Of a stretch of 64,000 bases of DNA, positions 9,202 to 16,019 are shown in pieces (within the stretch, counting starts at the first letter, position 1; each line of letters begins with the position of its first letter). Under the pieces are notes generated by a model. It searched no databases, was not told the origin of the DNA, and saw only the letters and a list, made by a program, of their open reading frames with translations. Source of the stretch: an uncultured Paludibaculum sp. (GTDB lineage Bacteria > Acidobacteriota > Terriglobia > Bryobacterales > Bryobacteraceae). The position numbers were made by a program, and so were the translations under genes. The stretch is taken from assembly GCF_963665245.1 (NCBI RefSeq), contig NZ_OY762269.1:2858501-2922500 (forward strand), given 5' to 3'.

Positions 9202-9342
9202 TGTGGAAGGAGCTAAGTTCCAATTTTAACATGCATCTAGCGGCACAAACGCCCCTGTCTGGAATTGTTGTAACCTGAGTGCAGGCAAGGCGCGCCTTAT
9301 TGTTAGGAAATTTAAGGAGTCGCGCCAGCTCTCTGGTCTCAC

Positions 9343-9954
9343 ATGCTGGTCGACTTCGAAGTTGTGGAACGGGCGCGGGCGGGCGATCCGGCTGCGTTCA
9401 ACGAGGTCGTTACGGCGTACCGGCGCCGGATCTTCGGGACTGTGTCCCGATTGATCGGGCGGCCTGAGGATGTGGAAGATGTGGCGCAGGAAGTGTTTCT
9501 GCGCTTGTACTACTCGCTGGATCAGTTGAGAAGTCCAGAGGTTTTCGAGCCTTGGCTCTACCGGCTTACTGTCAACGCGGCCTTGGACTACCTGCGGAAG
9601 CGGCGGAAGCGCCGTCTGGAGTCGCGAGTGTCCGACCTCAGCGAACAGGCTGTCATGATGGCCGACGCTTCGGCCGGAACGAAGGTGCAGGTCGACGATT
9701 TGCATCGCGCCAAGGTGCGGGAGTTTGTCGATTCGCTGCTCAGCGAAGTGTCGGAAGAAGACCGTGCTCTGCTGACGTTGAAGGAAGTGGAAGGGCTGTC
9801 GCTGAAGGATCTGGAAAAGGTCTATCATGTCAACGAGAACGCTCTGAAAGTCCGACTCTTTCGGGCGCGTCAGCGCGTCCTAAAGGCGTACGAGTCTTCG
9901 CGGGGCGCCAAGAGCATGGAGCGGAAGGAAAAAGCCGCCGAAGAAGGTAGTTGA
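9343..9954 (+). CDS. ECF-type RNA polymerase sigma factor
   Basis: A 203-residue sigma-70 family protein. Region 2 includes VVERARAGDPAAFNEVV and the core-binding segment EDVEDVAQEVFLRLYYSL. Region 4 is SEEDRALLTLKEVEGLSLKD followed by NENALKVRLFRARQRVLKAY, a helix-turn-helix for -35 recognition. It should direct RNA polymerase to a stress or envelope regulon. An AAGGAG lies 24 bases upstream, too far to support the start strongly, but homology fits ATG 9343. The two downstream genes encode a membrane protein and a periplasmic Spy/CpxP-like protein, consistent with a sigma/anti-sigma/sensor operon. Confidence 0.92.
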   Translation: MLVDFEVVERARAGDPAAFNEVVTAYRRRIFGTVSRLIGRPEDVEDVAQEVFLRLYYSLDQLRSPEVFEPWLYRLTVNAALDYLRKRRKRRLESRVSDLSEQAVMMADASAGTKVQVDDLHRAKVREFVDSLLSEVSEEDRALLTLKEVEGLSLKDLEKVYHVNENALKVRLFRARQRVLKAYESSRGAKSMERKEKAAEEGS

Positions 9955-10043
9955 GCGTCGGAAGGTTGGATGTCCCTGGCGAGTGCACCTCGCGGGTCGG
10001 GGTGTTTGACTGAGCGTAGAGTATGGGAAAGGATGCAGGAGCC

Positions 10044-10409
10044 ATGAGCGAATCGGAAAATCGGACGGAACAGGACTTCGACCGGCTGTTGGCGGCCTAT
10101 CGGGATGCCTGCGTGGAGCCGGACATCCCGGCGGATTTCATGCCGAGGCTCTGGAACCGCATCGAGAGTGGGCAGCACTGGACCAAGCAGCTCTGGAAGT
10201 GGTCCAACGGATTTGTGGCCGCCGCGGCAGCCGCTAGTCTGTTTTTTGTCATGTTACAAATGTTGCCGAAGCGCCCGGCGGTAGTCTACACTGCTACCTA
10301 CCTGGAAGCTTTGGCGGATGCTCATGATAACGCTCAAATGCTGAGTGGTGTTGCGGTTGTGCCTGGTAGCGCCGATTCCGGGCGGTTGCAGGAGTCGCCT
10401 GTGAAATGA
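10044..10409 (+). CDS. Single-pass membrane protein, possible anti-sigma factor
   Basis: About 121 residues from ATG 10044 (AAAGGATGCAGGAG upstream); an in-frame ATG at 10023 is the alternative. The N-terminal ~55 residues are cytoplasmic-like and acidic (EQDFDRLLAAYRDAC), then one hydrophobic helix (FVAAAAAASLFFVMLQML), then a short outer tail. There is no zinc-binding HxxxCxxC motif. Its place directly after an ECF sigma gene and its topology suggest it restrains that sigma factor, but this rests only on context. Its stop overlaps the next start (ATGATG), implying translational coupling. Confidence 0.6.
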   Translation: MSESENRTEQDFDRLLAAYRDACVEPDIPADFMPRLWNRIESGQHWTKQLWKWSNGFVAAAAAASLFFVMLQMLPKRPAVVYTATYLEALADAHDNAQMLSGVAVVPGSADSGRLQESPVK

Positions 10410-10837
10410 TGCGTTCGAACTCTACTCTCGCTCTTTCCCTCATCCTAGTTTTTGCCAGCGGCACGGTGGTCGGCGCATTAGGCTATCGCTCGTATTCCCT
10501 GAATACGGTCAGCGCCAAGAATCCGCCCCCCAAGAGTCCCGAGGACTATCGCCGGGAATACATTGGTGAGATGCAACGCCGCCTGGGCCTACAAGCCGCC
10601 CAGGTGGAAAAACTGGAAACCATCCTCGACGAGACCCGGGCAAAGTTCCGGGAGCTGCGCGAGCGCAGCAGGCCCGAGATGAAGGCGATCCAGGACGCAC
10701 AGACGGCCGAGATCAACGCCATGCTCAGCCCAACCCAGCAGGCGGAGTATGAGAAGTTCCGCAAGGAGCGGGACGATAAGCGCAAGGCGGAACAAAAAGA
10801 GAAAGAGCAGAAGGATAAGGACAAACCCAGCCGGTAA
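10406..10837 (+). CDS. Membrane-anchored periplasmic Spy/CpxP-like protein
   Basis: A 143-residue protein with an N-terminal anchor or signal (STLALSLILVFASGTVVGALGY) and a long charged helical region. The segment YIGEMQRRLGLQAAQVEKLETI followed by LSPTQQAEYEKFRKER resembles the LTxxQ-type helices of Spy/CpxP and heavy-metal-sensor proteins. The C-terminus is almost entirely Lys/Glu/Asp. The start overlaps the previous stop, so it is the third gene of the sigma operon. A periplasmic sensor or chaperone that relays envelope state to the membrane protein is the natural inference. A strong hairpin follows. Confidence 0.65.
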   Translation: MMRSNSTLALSLILVFASGTVVGALGYRSYSLNTVSAKNPPPKSPEDYRREYIGEMQRRLGLQAAQVEKLETILDETRAKFRELRERSRPEMKAIQDAQTAEINAMLSPTQQAEYEKFRKERDDKRKAEQKEKEQKDKDKPSR

Positions 10838-10867
10838 GCCCTTTCCATACGATTGACTTCAAAAGAG

Positions 10868-10897
10868 AAAGAGCCCGGCTTCGCGGCCGGGCTCTTT
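10868..10897. terminator. Bidirectional Rho-independent terminator
   Basis: A perfect 9-bp GC-rich stem (GAGCCCGGC / GCCGGGCTC) with a 6-base loop, flanked by AAA on one side and TTT on the other. It lies between the convergent sigma operon (plus) and rpmE (minus), so it can end both transcripts. Confidence 0.85.
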
Positions 10898-10930
10898 CAG
10901 TCTCTTGAGGAGGATGTAGACAGCGTTCGT

Positions 10931-11179
10931 TTATGCGACCGGCTGTTTTGTGTCGGCTCGCTTGGCTTTCAGGTCGGCCGAGCGCTGCAACATCTTCTGG
11001 AAACGATCCACTCGCCCTTCGGTGTCGATCAGCTTCTGACGGCCGGTGAAGAAGGGGTGGCAACTGGAGCAGATTTCCACTCGGATGTCGCCCTTATTGG
11101 TCGAGCGGGTCTTGAACGAATGACCGCATGCGCAGATCACGTTCGTTTCATTGTAGGCGGGATGGATGCCAGCTTTCAT
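10931..11179 (-). CDS. rpmE: 50S ribosomal protein L31, zinc-binding form
   Basis: An 82-residue ribosomal protein starting MKAGIHPAYNETNVICACGH. The CACG and CSSCHPFF motifs supply the four cysteine-type zinc ligands of the C+ form of L31, and FFTGRQKLIDTEGRVDRF is the conserved body. The C-terminal ~15 residues are a basic extension. AAAGGA eight bases upstream supports ATG 11179; AGGAGG lies slightly further up. A TTGGCG-16-TATACT promoter sits just upstream, so rpmE need not depend on the small unit beyond it. It converges with the sigma operon at a shared terminator. Confidence 0.95.
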   Translation of the reverse strand: MKAGIHPAYNETNVICACGHSFKTRSTNKGDIRVEICSSCHPFFTGRQKLIDTEGRVDRFQKMLQRSADLKAKRADTKQPVA

Positions 11180-11201
11180 CGATTGATCCTTTAACCTCCT
11201 C

Positions 11202-11229
11202 AGTATAGCAGACGCAGCGGAACCGCCAA
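11202..11229 (-). promoter_or_regulatory. Putative rpmE promoter
   Basis: On the minus strand, TTGGCG (11229-11224), a 16-base spacer and TATACT (11207-11202). The expected start is about 15 bases before the rpmE ATG, leaving room for the AAAGGA ribosome site. Confidence 0.55.
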
Positions 11230-11247
11230 AAGATGCCGCCAAACAGA

Positions 11248-11282
11248 AAGAACCCGCAGCCGGACTCCGGCGACGGGTTCTT
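11248..11282 (-). terminator. Terminator of the small 11.4-kb unit
   Basis: An interrupted stem: AAGAACCCG pairs with CGGGTTCTT, enclosing GCCGG/CCGGC. On the minus strand it is followed by TCTGTTT, a modest U tract. It separates the 14-codon ORF unit from the rpmE promoter. Confidence 0.7.
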
Positions 11283-11393
11283 CGGTAGCCTGGATTCTTT
11301 AGCCTACGGCTGCAGAATCGCGCTCAGTGGCCGGTGCGCACGATCTTAGCCCTGCACTGAAGAGTCGGGCCAAGGCGTGACCAGTTTTGAGCT

Positions 11394-11438
11394 TCAGCAG
11401 TCGACCACCTCACGCGTGTGACAACTACCAGTACTCAT
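11394..11438 (-). CDS. 14-residue peptide ORF behind an extended Shine-Dalgarno
   Basis: A short ORF, MSTGSCHTREVVDC, from ATG 11438 to TGA at 11394. It is preceded by a 16-base sequence complementary to the conserved 3' end of 16S rRNA and by a good sigma-70 promoter, and is followed about 110 bases later by a terminator. The peptide has two cysteines, one at the last position. No homologue is recognised. It could be a leader peptide, a real micro-peptide, or only the translated part of a regulatory RNA. The placement of signals makes translation likely; function is unknown. Confidence 0.5.
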   Translation of the reverse strand: MSTGSCHTREVVDC

Positions 11439-11445
11439 GTTCTCT

Positions 11446-11461
11446 GGATCACCTCCTTTCT
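11446..11461 (-). promoter_or_regulatory. Extended Shine-Dalgarno, complementary to 16S 3' end
   Basis: The minus strand reads AGAAAGGAGGTGATCC, the exact complement of the widely conserved 16S rRNA tail GGATCACCTCCTTTCT. It ends seven bases before ATG 11438. Ordinary sites in this window use 4-7 such bases, so the length is exceptional. Confidence 0.75.
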
Positions 11462-11475
11462 TCAGTGATGGCCTT

Positions 11476-11504
11476 ATCCTAAGCGACCTTCGGAATTCAG
11501 TCAA
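11476..11504 (-). promoter_or_regulatory. Sigma-70 promoter of the small unit
   Basis: Minus strand TTGACT (11504-11499), exactly 17 bases, then TAGGAT (11481-11476). Initiation would fall near 11469, about eight bases before the extended Shine-Dalgarno. It is among the closest matches to the vegetative consensus in the window. Confidence 0.65.
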
Positions 11505-11659
11505 GAGGAAAGAAAACAGAACCACAACATTTTGTAGTGGGAATCCAAAAGATGGAATATGCGGTAGGCTACATCCCGCCGAGCCCAGGCGGAGATGTCG
11601 AACCGGCTCCTTCCTGGAGGACGTCCAGTAGCTTGTTCACTGCCTGTAAGTGATTGATA

Positions 11660-11760
11660 AAAAGAAAACGCCCCGGGGGATCGGAGGATACCACCGGGGC
11701 GGGATGGTTAGAGAGGCAACCACCCACAAAGCATCTAACTAACGTGACCCGCCATCCCTA
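11660..11760 (-). ncRNA. Candidate structured RNA ending in a terminator
   Basis: On the minus strand GGGATGG (11758-11752) can pair with CCATCCC (11707-11701), and GTTAG with CTAAC just inside it. Directly after comes a GC stem CGCCCCGG/CCGGGGCG (11701-11694 with 11676-11669) followed by TTTTCTTTTT, a strong terminator. There is no ORF. The promoter is not convincing (TTCCAA-18-AAAACT upstream). This could be a small RNA or the attenuated leader of an unseen transcript. It lies between the small peptide unit and the MFS gene. Confidence 0.4.
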
Positions 11761-11903
11761 GTGCAGTTTTGCTGCCAAACGTAAGTCATTGGAACTACAC
11801 GAGTGGCATCATCGGGAATATGGAATATGGGAGAAATCGCCGGTTTTCGCTCCGGTCTTTGGTAGCGGGCCCTCATTGGCGCCCTGATTGGGGAGTTCGG
11901 AGA

Positions 11904-11909
11904 TACAAT
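11904..11909 (+). promoter_or_regulatory. -10 element of the MFS gene
   Basis: TACAAT followed by six bases and then GTG 11916, the pattern of a leaderless transcript. No good -35 hexamer is visible. Confidence 0.5.
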
Positions 11910-11915
11910 GGGCAG

Positions 11916-13136
11916 GTGCCGGCCGCAACTCCAACACAGCCGGGTCTCGAAACCACGAAGGGCTCATTGCAGAGCCCCATGGCTCGCCGCGGGATCTCGG
12001 GGCTTTTTCTCTCCGGCACCCTCATGGCGTTTCTCGGTTCGATCCTGCTCGCCTGGCGCCACCACATCGATCCCAACTACCTGCATATTGGAACCTTGTT
12101 CCTGCTGCAGAACCTGGGCATGCTCGTGGCTCCCGTGCTGGCCGCGCCCTTGCTGCGGAAACGAGGCATCCGTTTTGTGATGACGTTGGCGTGCGTGTTG
12201 GCGTGCTGTGCCATGCTCCTGCTGGCTGCCTTCTCGCCGCCCTCTCCGTTTTACTGGCAGTTGATTGGCCTCTTCCTGGTGGGCCTCGGCGCCGGCCTGC
12301 TCAACACCAGCGTGTTTCACGCCATCAGCTCCGTCTACCACCTGAATCCCGCCGCCACCCTCACGCTGGCTGGCGCCCTGTACGGTCTCGGCGCCATGAC
12401 CTGTGCTTTGTTTGTCGCGGGCACCTTTTTTGTCTACAACGTGGCCAGCGTCCTGATCCTTCTGGCCCTCCTCCCCGCTTTTGCCGCCGTGGTCTACTAT
12501 CGCGCCAAACTGCCGGACGAACCCATCGTGCAGCAGGTGACCTGGACCCGCGCGTTGCAGGACTTCCGTAGTCCGGCGGCGATTCTTTTTGCGCTGCTAC
12601 TGTTCTTCCAATCGGGCAGCGAAGGGGCACTGGCCGGCTGGTTGGCGCTGTTCCTCACCCAGCGGCTGGGCGCCAGTCCGGTTACGTCCCTGTTTCTGTT
12701 GGCTTTGTACTGGTTTGCCCTGCTCACGGGCCGGGTCGCCGCGCAGTGGCTGCTGCCGCGCGTCCGCCACGCGCGCCTGCTGGCCTTGGCTACGCTGGCC
12801 CCGATGTTCGCGTGCGTTGTACTGTTTTCCACCAACAATCTCTTTGGCGCGACAGTGGGTGTTCTTCTGGCTGGCGGCGGATTCTCGGTCATCCTTCCCC
12901 TCGTGGTGGAGAAGATCGGCGACCGGTTCCCGTATTTCCACCCTGGCTTCTTCAGCGGGATCTTTTCGATTGCGAGCACCGGCAGCCTGCTGGCCCCGGC
13001 ATCGCTCGGCTATCTCGCTCACTTCTACGGCGTGGGTGTCGTGATGGGGCTGCCCTTGGCGGGGTCGATCATGGTGGTGTTCCTGATCATTCTGATCATG
13101 CTCGAGGCGCGGCTGTCCAGCCCGCGCAAGGCCTGA
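11916..13136 (+). CDS. Major facilitator superfamily transporter
   Basis: A ~406-residue carrier with about 12 membrane helices, similar in layout to fucose/glucose permease-like MFS proteins. Helix 1 is ISGLFLSGTLMAFLGSILL, and the loop after helix 2 is APLLRKRGIRFVM. The start is uncertain: GTG 11916 lies six bases after TACAAT and fits a leaderless mRNA, whereas ATG 11979 (MARRGISGLF) begins right before helix 1 but has no ribosome site. The substrate is unknown. It converges with the methyltransferase gene, their stops being two bases apart. Confidence 0.8.
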   Translation: MPAATPTQPGLETTKGSLQSPMARRGISGLFLSGTLMAFLGSILLAWRHHIDPNYLHIGTLFLLQNLGMLVAPVLAAPLLRKRGIRFVMTLACVLACCAMLLLAAFSPPSPFYWQLIGLFLVGLGAGLLNTSVFHAISSVYHLNPAATLTLAGALYGLGAMTCALFVAGTFFVYNVASVLILLALLPAFAAVVYYRAKLPDEPIVQQVTWTRALQDFRSPAAILFALLLFFQSGSEGALAGWLALFLTQRLGASPVTSLFLLALYWFALLTGRVAAQWLLPRVRHARLLALATLAPMFACVVLFSTNNLFGATVGVLLAGGGFSVILPLVVEKIGDRFPYFHPGFFSGIFSIASTGSLLAPASLGYLAHFYGVGVVMGLPLAGSIMVVFLIILIMLEARLSSPRKA

Positions 13137-13138
13137 TC

Positions 13139-13681
13139 CTAGACGGACTTGAAGATCAGGAACGCATAGACGAGCAGGAATCCGTACAGCGCCTTATACT
13201 CCCGATTGCGCAGGTAGACTTCGAACGAGAAGCGCTGCGGCGGGTAGATCTTGGGGATTCGCGGCAGCAGTTGCGGAACCCGCTTCGCGTACTCCTCAAA
13301 CTCCGGGAAGATCTTCGCCAAGTGCTGCTCCTCCTGTTCCATGACGGGCAGATACACGAATATGAACACCACCCCCACCAGTGTGGCCAGGCTCGGCCGG
13401 GCGGCGGCCACTGTGCAGCCCAGTGCCGCGAACAAGGTGCCGATGTACAGGGGATTACGAACCCAGGCGTAGGGGCCGGAATCGGTCAACTGCTGGTTCT
13501 TGCGCAGGTGGCCTGCCGCCCACGCCCGCAGAGCCAGACCCAGCAGTGCGATGGGGCAGCCCAGCAGCAGCGTGGGCAGAACGGGTTGTGCCAGCCAGAC
13601 GAAGGCCGCCGCCAGCAGCAGGCCGGTGGGCACTCTCAACCTTTGGACTACATCCGCGTACGGTTTCGGAAAGATCGACAT
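13139..13681 (-). CDS. Isoprenylcysteine/phospholipid-type membrane methyltransferase
   Basis: A 180-residue membrane protein of the ICMT/PEMT family. The signature GPYAWVRNPLYIGT and the later acidic EQEEQHLAKIFPEFEEYAKRV are the SAM-binding and catalytic segments of this family. Four or five membrane helices are visible. It probably methylates a lipid or small hydrophobic substrate at the membrane. Its ATG overlaps the stop of the heptosyltransferase gene, so it is the last gene of the waaF-waaC operon and may act on the envelope. The exact substrate is unknown. Confidence 0.8.
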   Translation of the reverse strand: MSIFPKPYADVVQRLRVPTGLLLAAAFVWLAQPVLPTLLLGCPIALLGLALRAWAAGHLRKNQQLTDSGPYAWVRNPLYIGTLFAALGCTVAAARPSLATLVGVVFIFVYLPVMEQEEQHLAKIFPEFEEYAKRVPQLLPRIPKIYPPQRFSFEVYLRNREYKALYGFLLVYAFLIFKSV

Positions 13682-14634
13682 TACAGCTTCACCATTGTAG
13701 CGAGTGCCTCGAAGACGGACTCTGGGGCGATGGCCCGCATGGAGGCGTCTATCTCTTTCCTCCGCTGATAGCTGGTGACGGCGCCCGGTATCCGGATCAC
13801 CGATAAGGACTTACCGTACGGCCCATTGCGATCGGGGTCGGTGGGGCCAAAGAGGGCCACGCCGGACTTCTCCAGCGCCGCGGCCAAGTGCATCGGGCCG
13901 CTGTCGACACCCACCACTGCAGTAGCCCGCCGGGTGGCGTCGATCAATCCTGAGATCGATGATATATGAGTTTTCGCCATCTCAACGCCGCGCAAGGTTT
14001 CGGCCTGCCACGGAGCGCCGTTCAGGACCAGGGGGAGGCCCAGTTCCGACAGCAGGCGCCGGGCGAGCACCGCGTAATGCTCCAGGGGCCACTGCTTCGA
14101 CGCCCAACCGGCGAAGGGTGCAGCCAGGACAAATGGTCCATCGGGCAGGTCGCTTTCCGGCCGGCCGGCCGGTAGCGGGAAAACCACCGTGCGGTCGCGC
14201 GCACCGGCAGCCGCCGCCAGGTCGAGATTCTTCTCGACGACATGTGTTGTTTTGGCCGTAACTCTTGTGGTGTAAAGACTTGCGGCCAGCCGCTCACGAA
14301 CTTGCTCCTTGACGAATCCGTACACCCCGCGCGAGCGGGCGGTGCGGGCGACCAGAGCCGATTGAATCAGACCCTGAAAATCGACCACCGTGTCGAACTC
14401 GACCTTCCGCAGGGCTTTCACTGCGGCGGTCAGAGAAGATAAACGACGTCTGTCGATTAGGACCAAGTCGTCGGCTAAGCCGCCTGATTCCAGCAGCTCC
14501 CGCCATTTCGGATGCACGGCCCAACTCAGCCGGCAATCGGGAAACGAACGTTTGAGGGCGGCGGCGGCAGGCAAGGCGTGCAGGATATCGCCCATCGCGC
14601 CCAACCGGACCACCAGAATGAGCCGCTGCGGCAT
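13681..14634 (-). CDS. waaC: Glycosyltransferase family 9, heptosyltransferase I-like
   Basis: A 317-residue GT-B enzyme that should add the first L,D-heptose from an ADP-heptose donor to Kdo of lipopolysaccharide. It opens with ILVVRLGAMGDILHALPAA, the acceptor-domain signature, and the donor-side motif is VGVDSGPMHLAAALEKSGVALFGPTDPDRNGPYG. It overlaps genes at both ends by a single base (TAATG), indicating tight translational coupling. The neighbouring waaF and divergent rfaE2 complete a heptose locus. Assignment to WaaC rather than another GT9 enzyme follows from the DPDRNGPYG motif and context. Confidence 0.85.
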   Translation of the reverse strand: MPQRLILVVRLGAMGDILHALPAAAALKRSFPDCRLSWAVHPKWRELLESGGLADDLVLIDRRRLSSLTAAVKALRKVEFDTVVDFQGLIQSALVARTARSRGVYGFVKEQVRERLAASLYTTRVTAKTTHVVEKNLDLAAAAGARDRTVVFPLPAGRPESDLPDGPFVLAAPFAGWASKQWPLEHYAVLARRLLSELGLPLVLNGAPWQAETLRGVEMAKTHISSISGLIDATRRATAVVGVDSGPMHLAAALEKSGVALFGPTDPDRNGPYGKSLSVIRIPGAVTSYQRRKEIDASMRAIAPESVFEALATMVKL

Positions 14635-14963
14635 TAGCCCTGCCGTTGCCGCACGTGCGCGGCGAAGGCCGCAGCCGCGGCCACATCCCGCTCTTCCAGA
14701 AGGACATTCGCTGGTGGAGCGTCGGGCCCGTCCAACACTACGTAGTCGACTACGCGCAAAGCCGCGACGAGTTCAGCCCGGGCGCGCGAAGGGAGGATTG
14801 GCATGGCTGGATCCTTAACAATCACGGCCAGTTTTCCGGTCCCACGGGCGTCCGCCAGCCACTCGGCATGGGCCGCCAGCAAGGGATCGAAATAGCCGGA
14901 GACAATCCGTATTCCGGGTGGCAGGGCGGTGGGCAAAACGATCTTCAGACGCGAATCCACCAT
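14634..14963 (-). CDS. Degenerate cytidylyltransferase-fold protein (RfaE2-like)
   Basis: A 109-residue protein that resembles the nearby adenylyltransferase RfaE2: SGYFDPLLAAHAEWLADARG aligns with its nucleotide-binding segment, and PILPSRARAELVAALRVVDY aligns with PILPEQQRAALASALEAVDA. The catalytic HxGH is reduced to LAAH, and the C-terminal segment with GYSTT is missing. It is therefore unlikely to be an active nucleotidyltransferase. It sits between waaF and waaC in one operon with one-base overlap downstream, and reading frame and codon use are intact, suggesting retained function, perhaps binding. Confidence 0.65.
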   Translation of the reverse strand: MVDSRLKIVLPTALPPGIRIVSGYFDPLLAAHAEWLADARGTGKLAVIVKDPAMPILPSRARAELVAALRVVDYVVLDGPDAPPANVLLEERDVAAAAAFAAHVRQRQG

Positions 14964-14988
14964 ACTGTTGTAGCAGGACGGGAGCGGG

Positions 14989-15996
14989 CTAGAGGGTCGA
15001 TATCTGTACTAGTTCCAGGGCCGCCTGTACCACGCGGCCGGACTCAACGCCTGTCATGCAGCGGTGATCGATGGGGCATTCGCGCAGAAGGCAAGGCGAA
15101 CACTCGACGTCCTGGCGGATCACCTTGGCGAGCGGCCCCGTGGGACCGGTGGTGATATGGTTGGTGGCGCCGAAGATGGCTACGGTGGGAATGCCCAGAG
15201 CCGAGGCGATGTGCATGGAACCCGAGTCGTTTGTGAGGAATACACGACAGGTGCCGGCTCGTTCGATGAACTGCTCCAGGGTTGTCTCACCAGCCAGATT
15301 GAGGGCGGATCCACCCAGCCGCAAGATCTCGGACCGCACTTCCTCGCAGAGCGACCGCTCGGATTTCGAACCAAAGAGTTCGATTTCCGTGTTGAGCCGA
15401 TTCGACAGGTCGACTGCGGCGGCGGCGAAACGCTGTGGAATCCATTGTTTAGCGGTGCCATAGGCGGCGCCGGGACTGACGCCGACGACCGGGCGCACGG
15501 GGCCGCGTTCGCCGGCCAGGCGGATGAGTGGCTCCGACGGTAGCTTGTCGACCCAGCCGATCTGGCGTAGAAGCTCCAGATAATAAAAACTTTCGTGTGG
15601 TGGGATGGAGCCCTTGGCAGGCACCGGCACGGCATCGGTGAGCAGCAGGCCACGGCCGTCACGGTTGTAGCCAATACGGCGCGGGATGCCGGCCAGAAAG
15701 GTGACCAGCGCCGCGTCGAAAGCGTTCTGGAGGAGCAACGCGCAATCGAAGTGGCGCTTGCGCAACTCGGCGGCGGTTCGCCAACGATCTAGTACGGATT
15801 CGGGCTGGTAGGGCAGGATCTCGTCGACAAACGGCTCCTTGCGGTACAACCCGGCCACCCACGGCCGCGCCAAGACGGTGATTTTTGCGGTGGGAAACCG
15901 CGCGCGGACGGCGGCCAGCGCCGGCAAGCTCATCACCGCGTCGCCCACCCAATTTGTCGCCCGGACTAAGATTCGCGAATATTTCTCCACTGGCAA
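14989..15996 (-). CDS. waaF: Heptosyltransferase II-like glycosyltransferase (GT9)
   Basis: A 335-residue GT9 enzyme, predicted to add the second heptose to the LPS inner core. The N-terminus ILVRATNWVGDAVMSLPALAAVR is the WaaF signature, and the donor site is FLTNDSGSMHIASALGIPTVAIFGATN. Cysteines near the end (VECSPCLLRECPIDHRCM) are typical of the WaaF branch. The start is TTG 15996, six bases after TATAAG, fitting a leaderless mRNA; GTG 15990 is the alternative. It is the first gene of the heptose operon and is divergent from the dioxygenase. Confidence 0.9.
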   Translation of the reverse strand: MPVEKYSRILVRATNWVGDAVMSLPALAAVRARFPTAKITVLARPWVAGLYRKEPFVDEILPYQPESVLDRWRTAAELRKRHFDCALLLQNAFDAALVTFLAGIPRRIGYNRDGRGLLLTDAVPVPAKGSIPPHESFYYLELLRQIGWVDKLPSEPLIRLAGERGPVRPVVGVSPGAAYGTAKQWIPQRFAAAAVDLSNRLNTEIELFGSKSERSLCEEVRSEILRLGGSALNLAGETTLEQFIERAGTCRVFLTNDSGSMHIASALGIPTVAIFGATNHITTGPTGPLAKVIRQDVECSPCLLRECPIDHRCMTGVESGRVVQAALELVQISTL

Positions 15997-16002
15997 TCCA
16001 AA

Positions 16003-16012
16003 CTTATAGAAT
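16003..16012. promoter_or_regulatory. Overlapping divergent -10 elements
   Basis: CTTATAGAAT holds TAGAAT on the plus strand (16007-16012), seven bases before ATG 16020, and TATAAG on the minus strand (16008-16003), six bases before TTG 15996. The two hexamers share two bases, so polymerase can serve only one direction at a time. No convincing -35 elements are seen. Confidence 0.5.
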
Positions 16013-16019
16013 AGGGCCC

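Noticed and set aside
11446..11461. Remnant of a 16S rRNA gene on the plus strand
   Set aside because: Only the last 16-18 bases of the 16S tail match, with no 16S sequence upstream; on the minus strand the same bases are correctly placed before an ATG.
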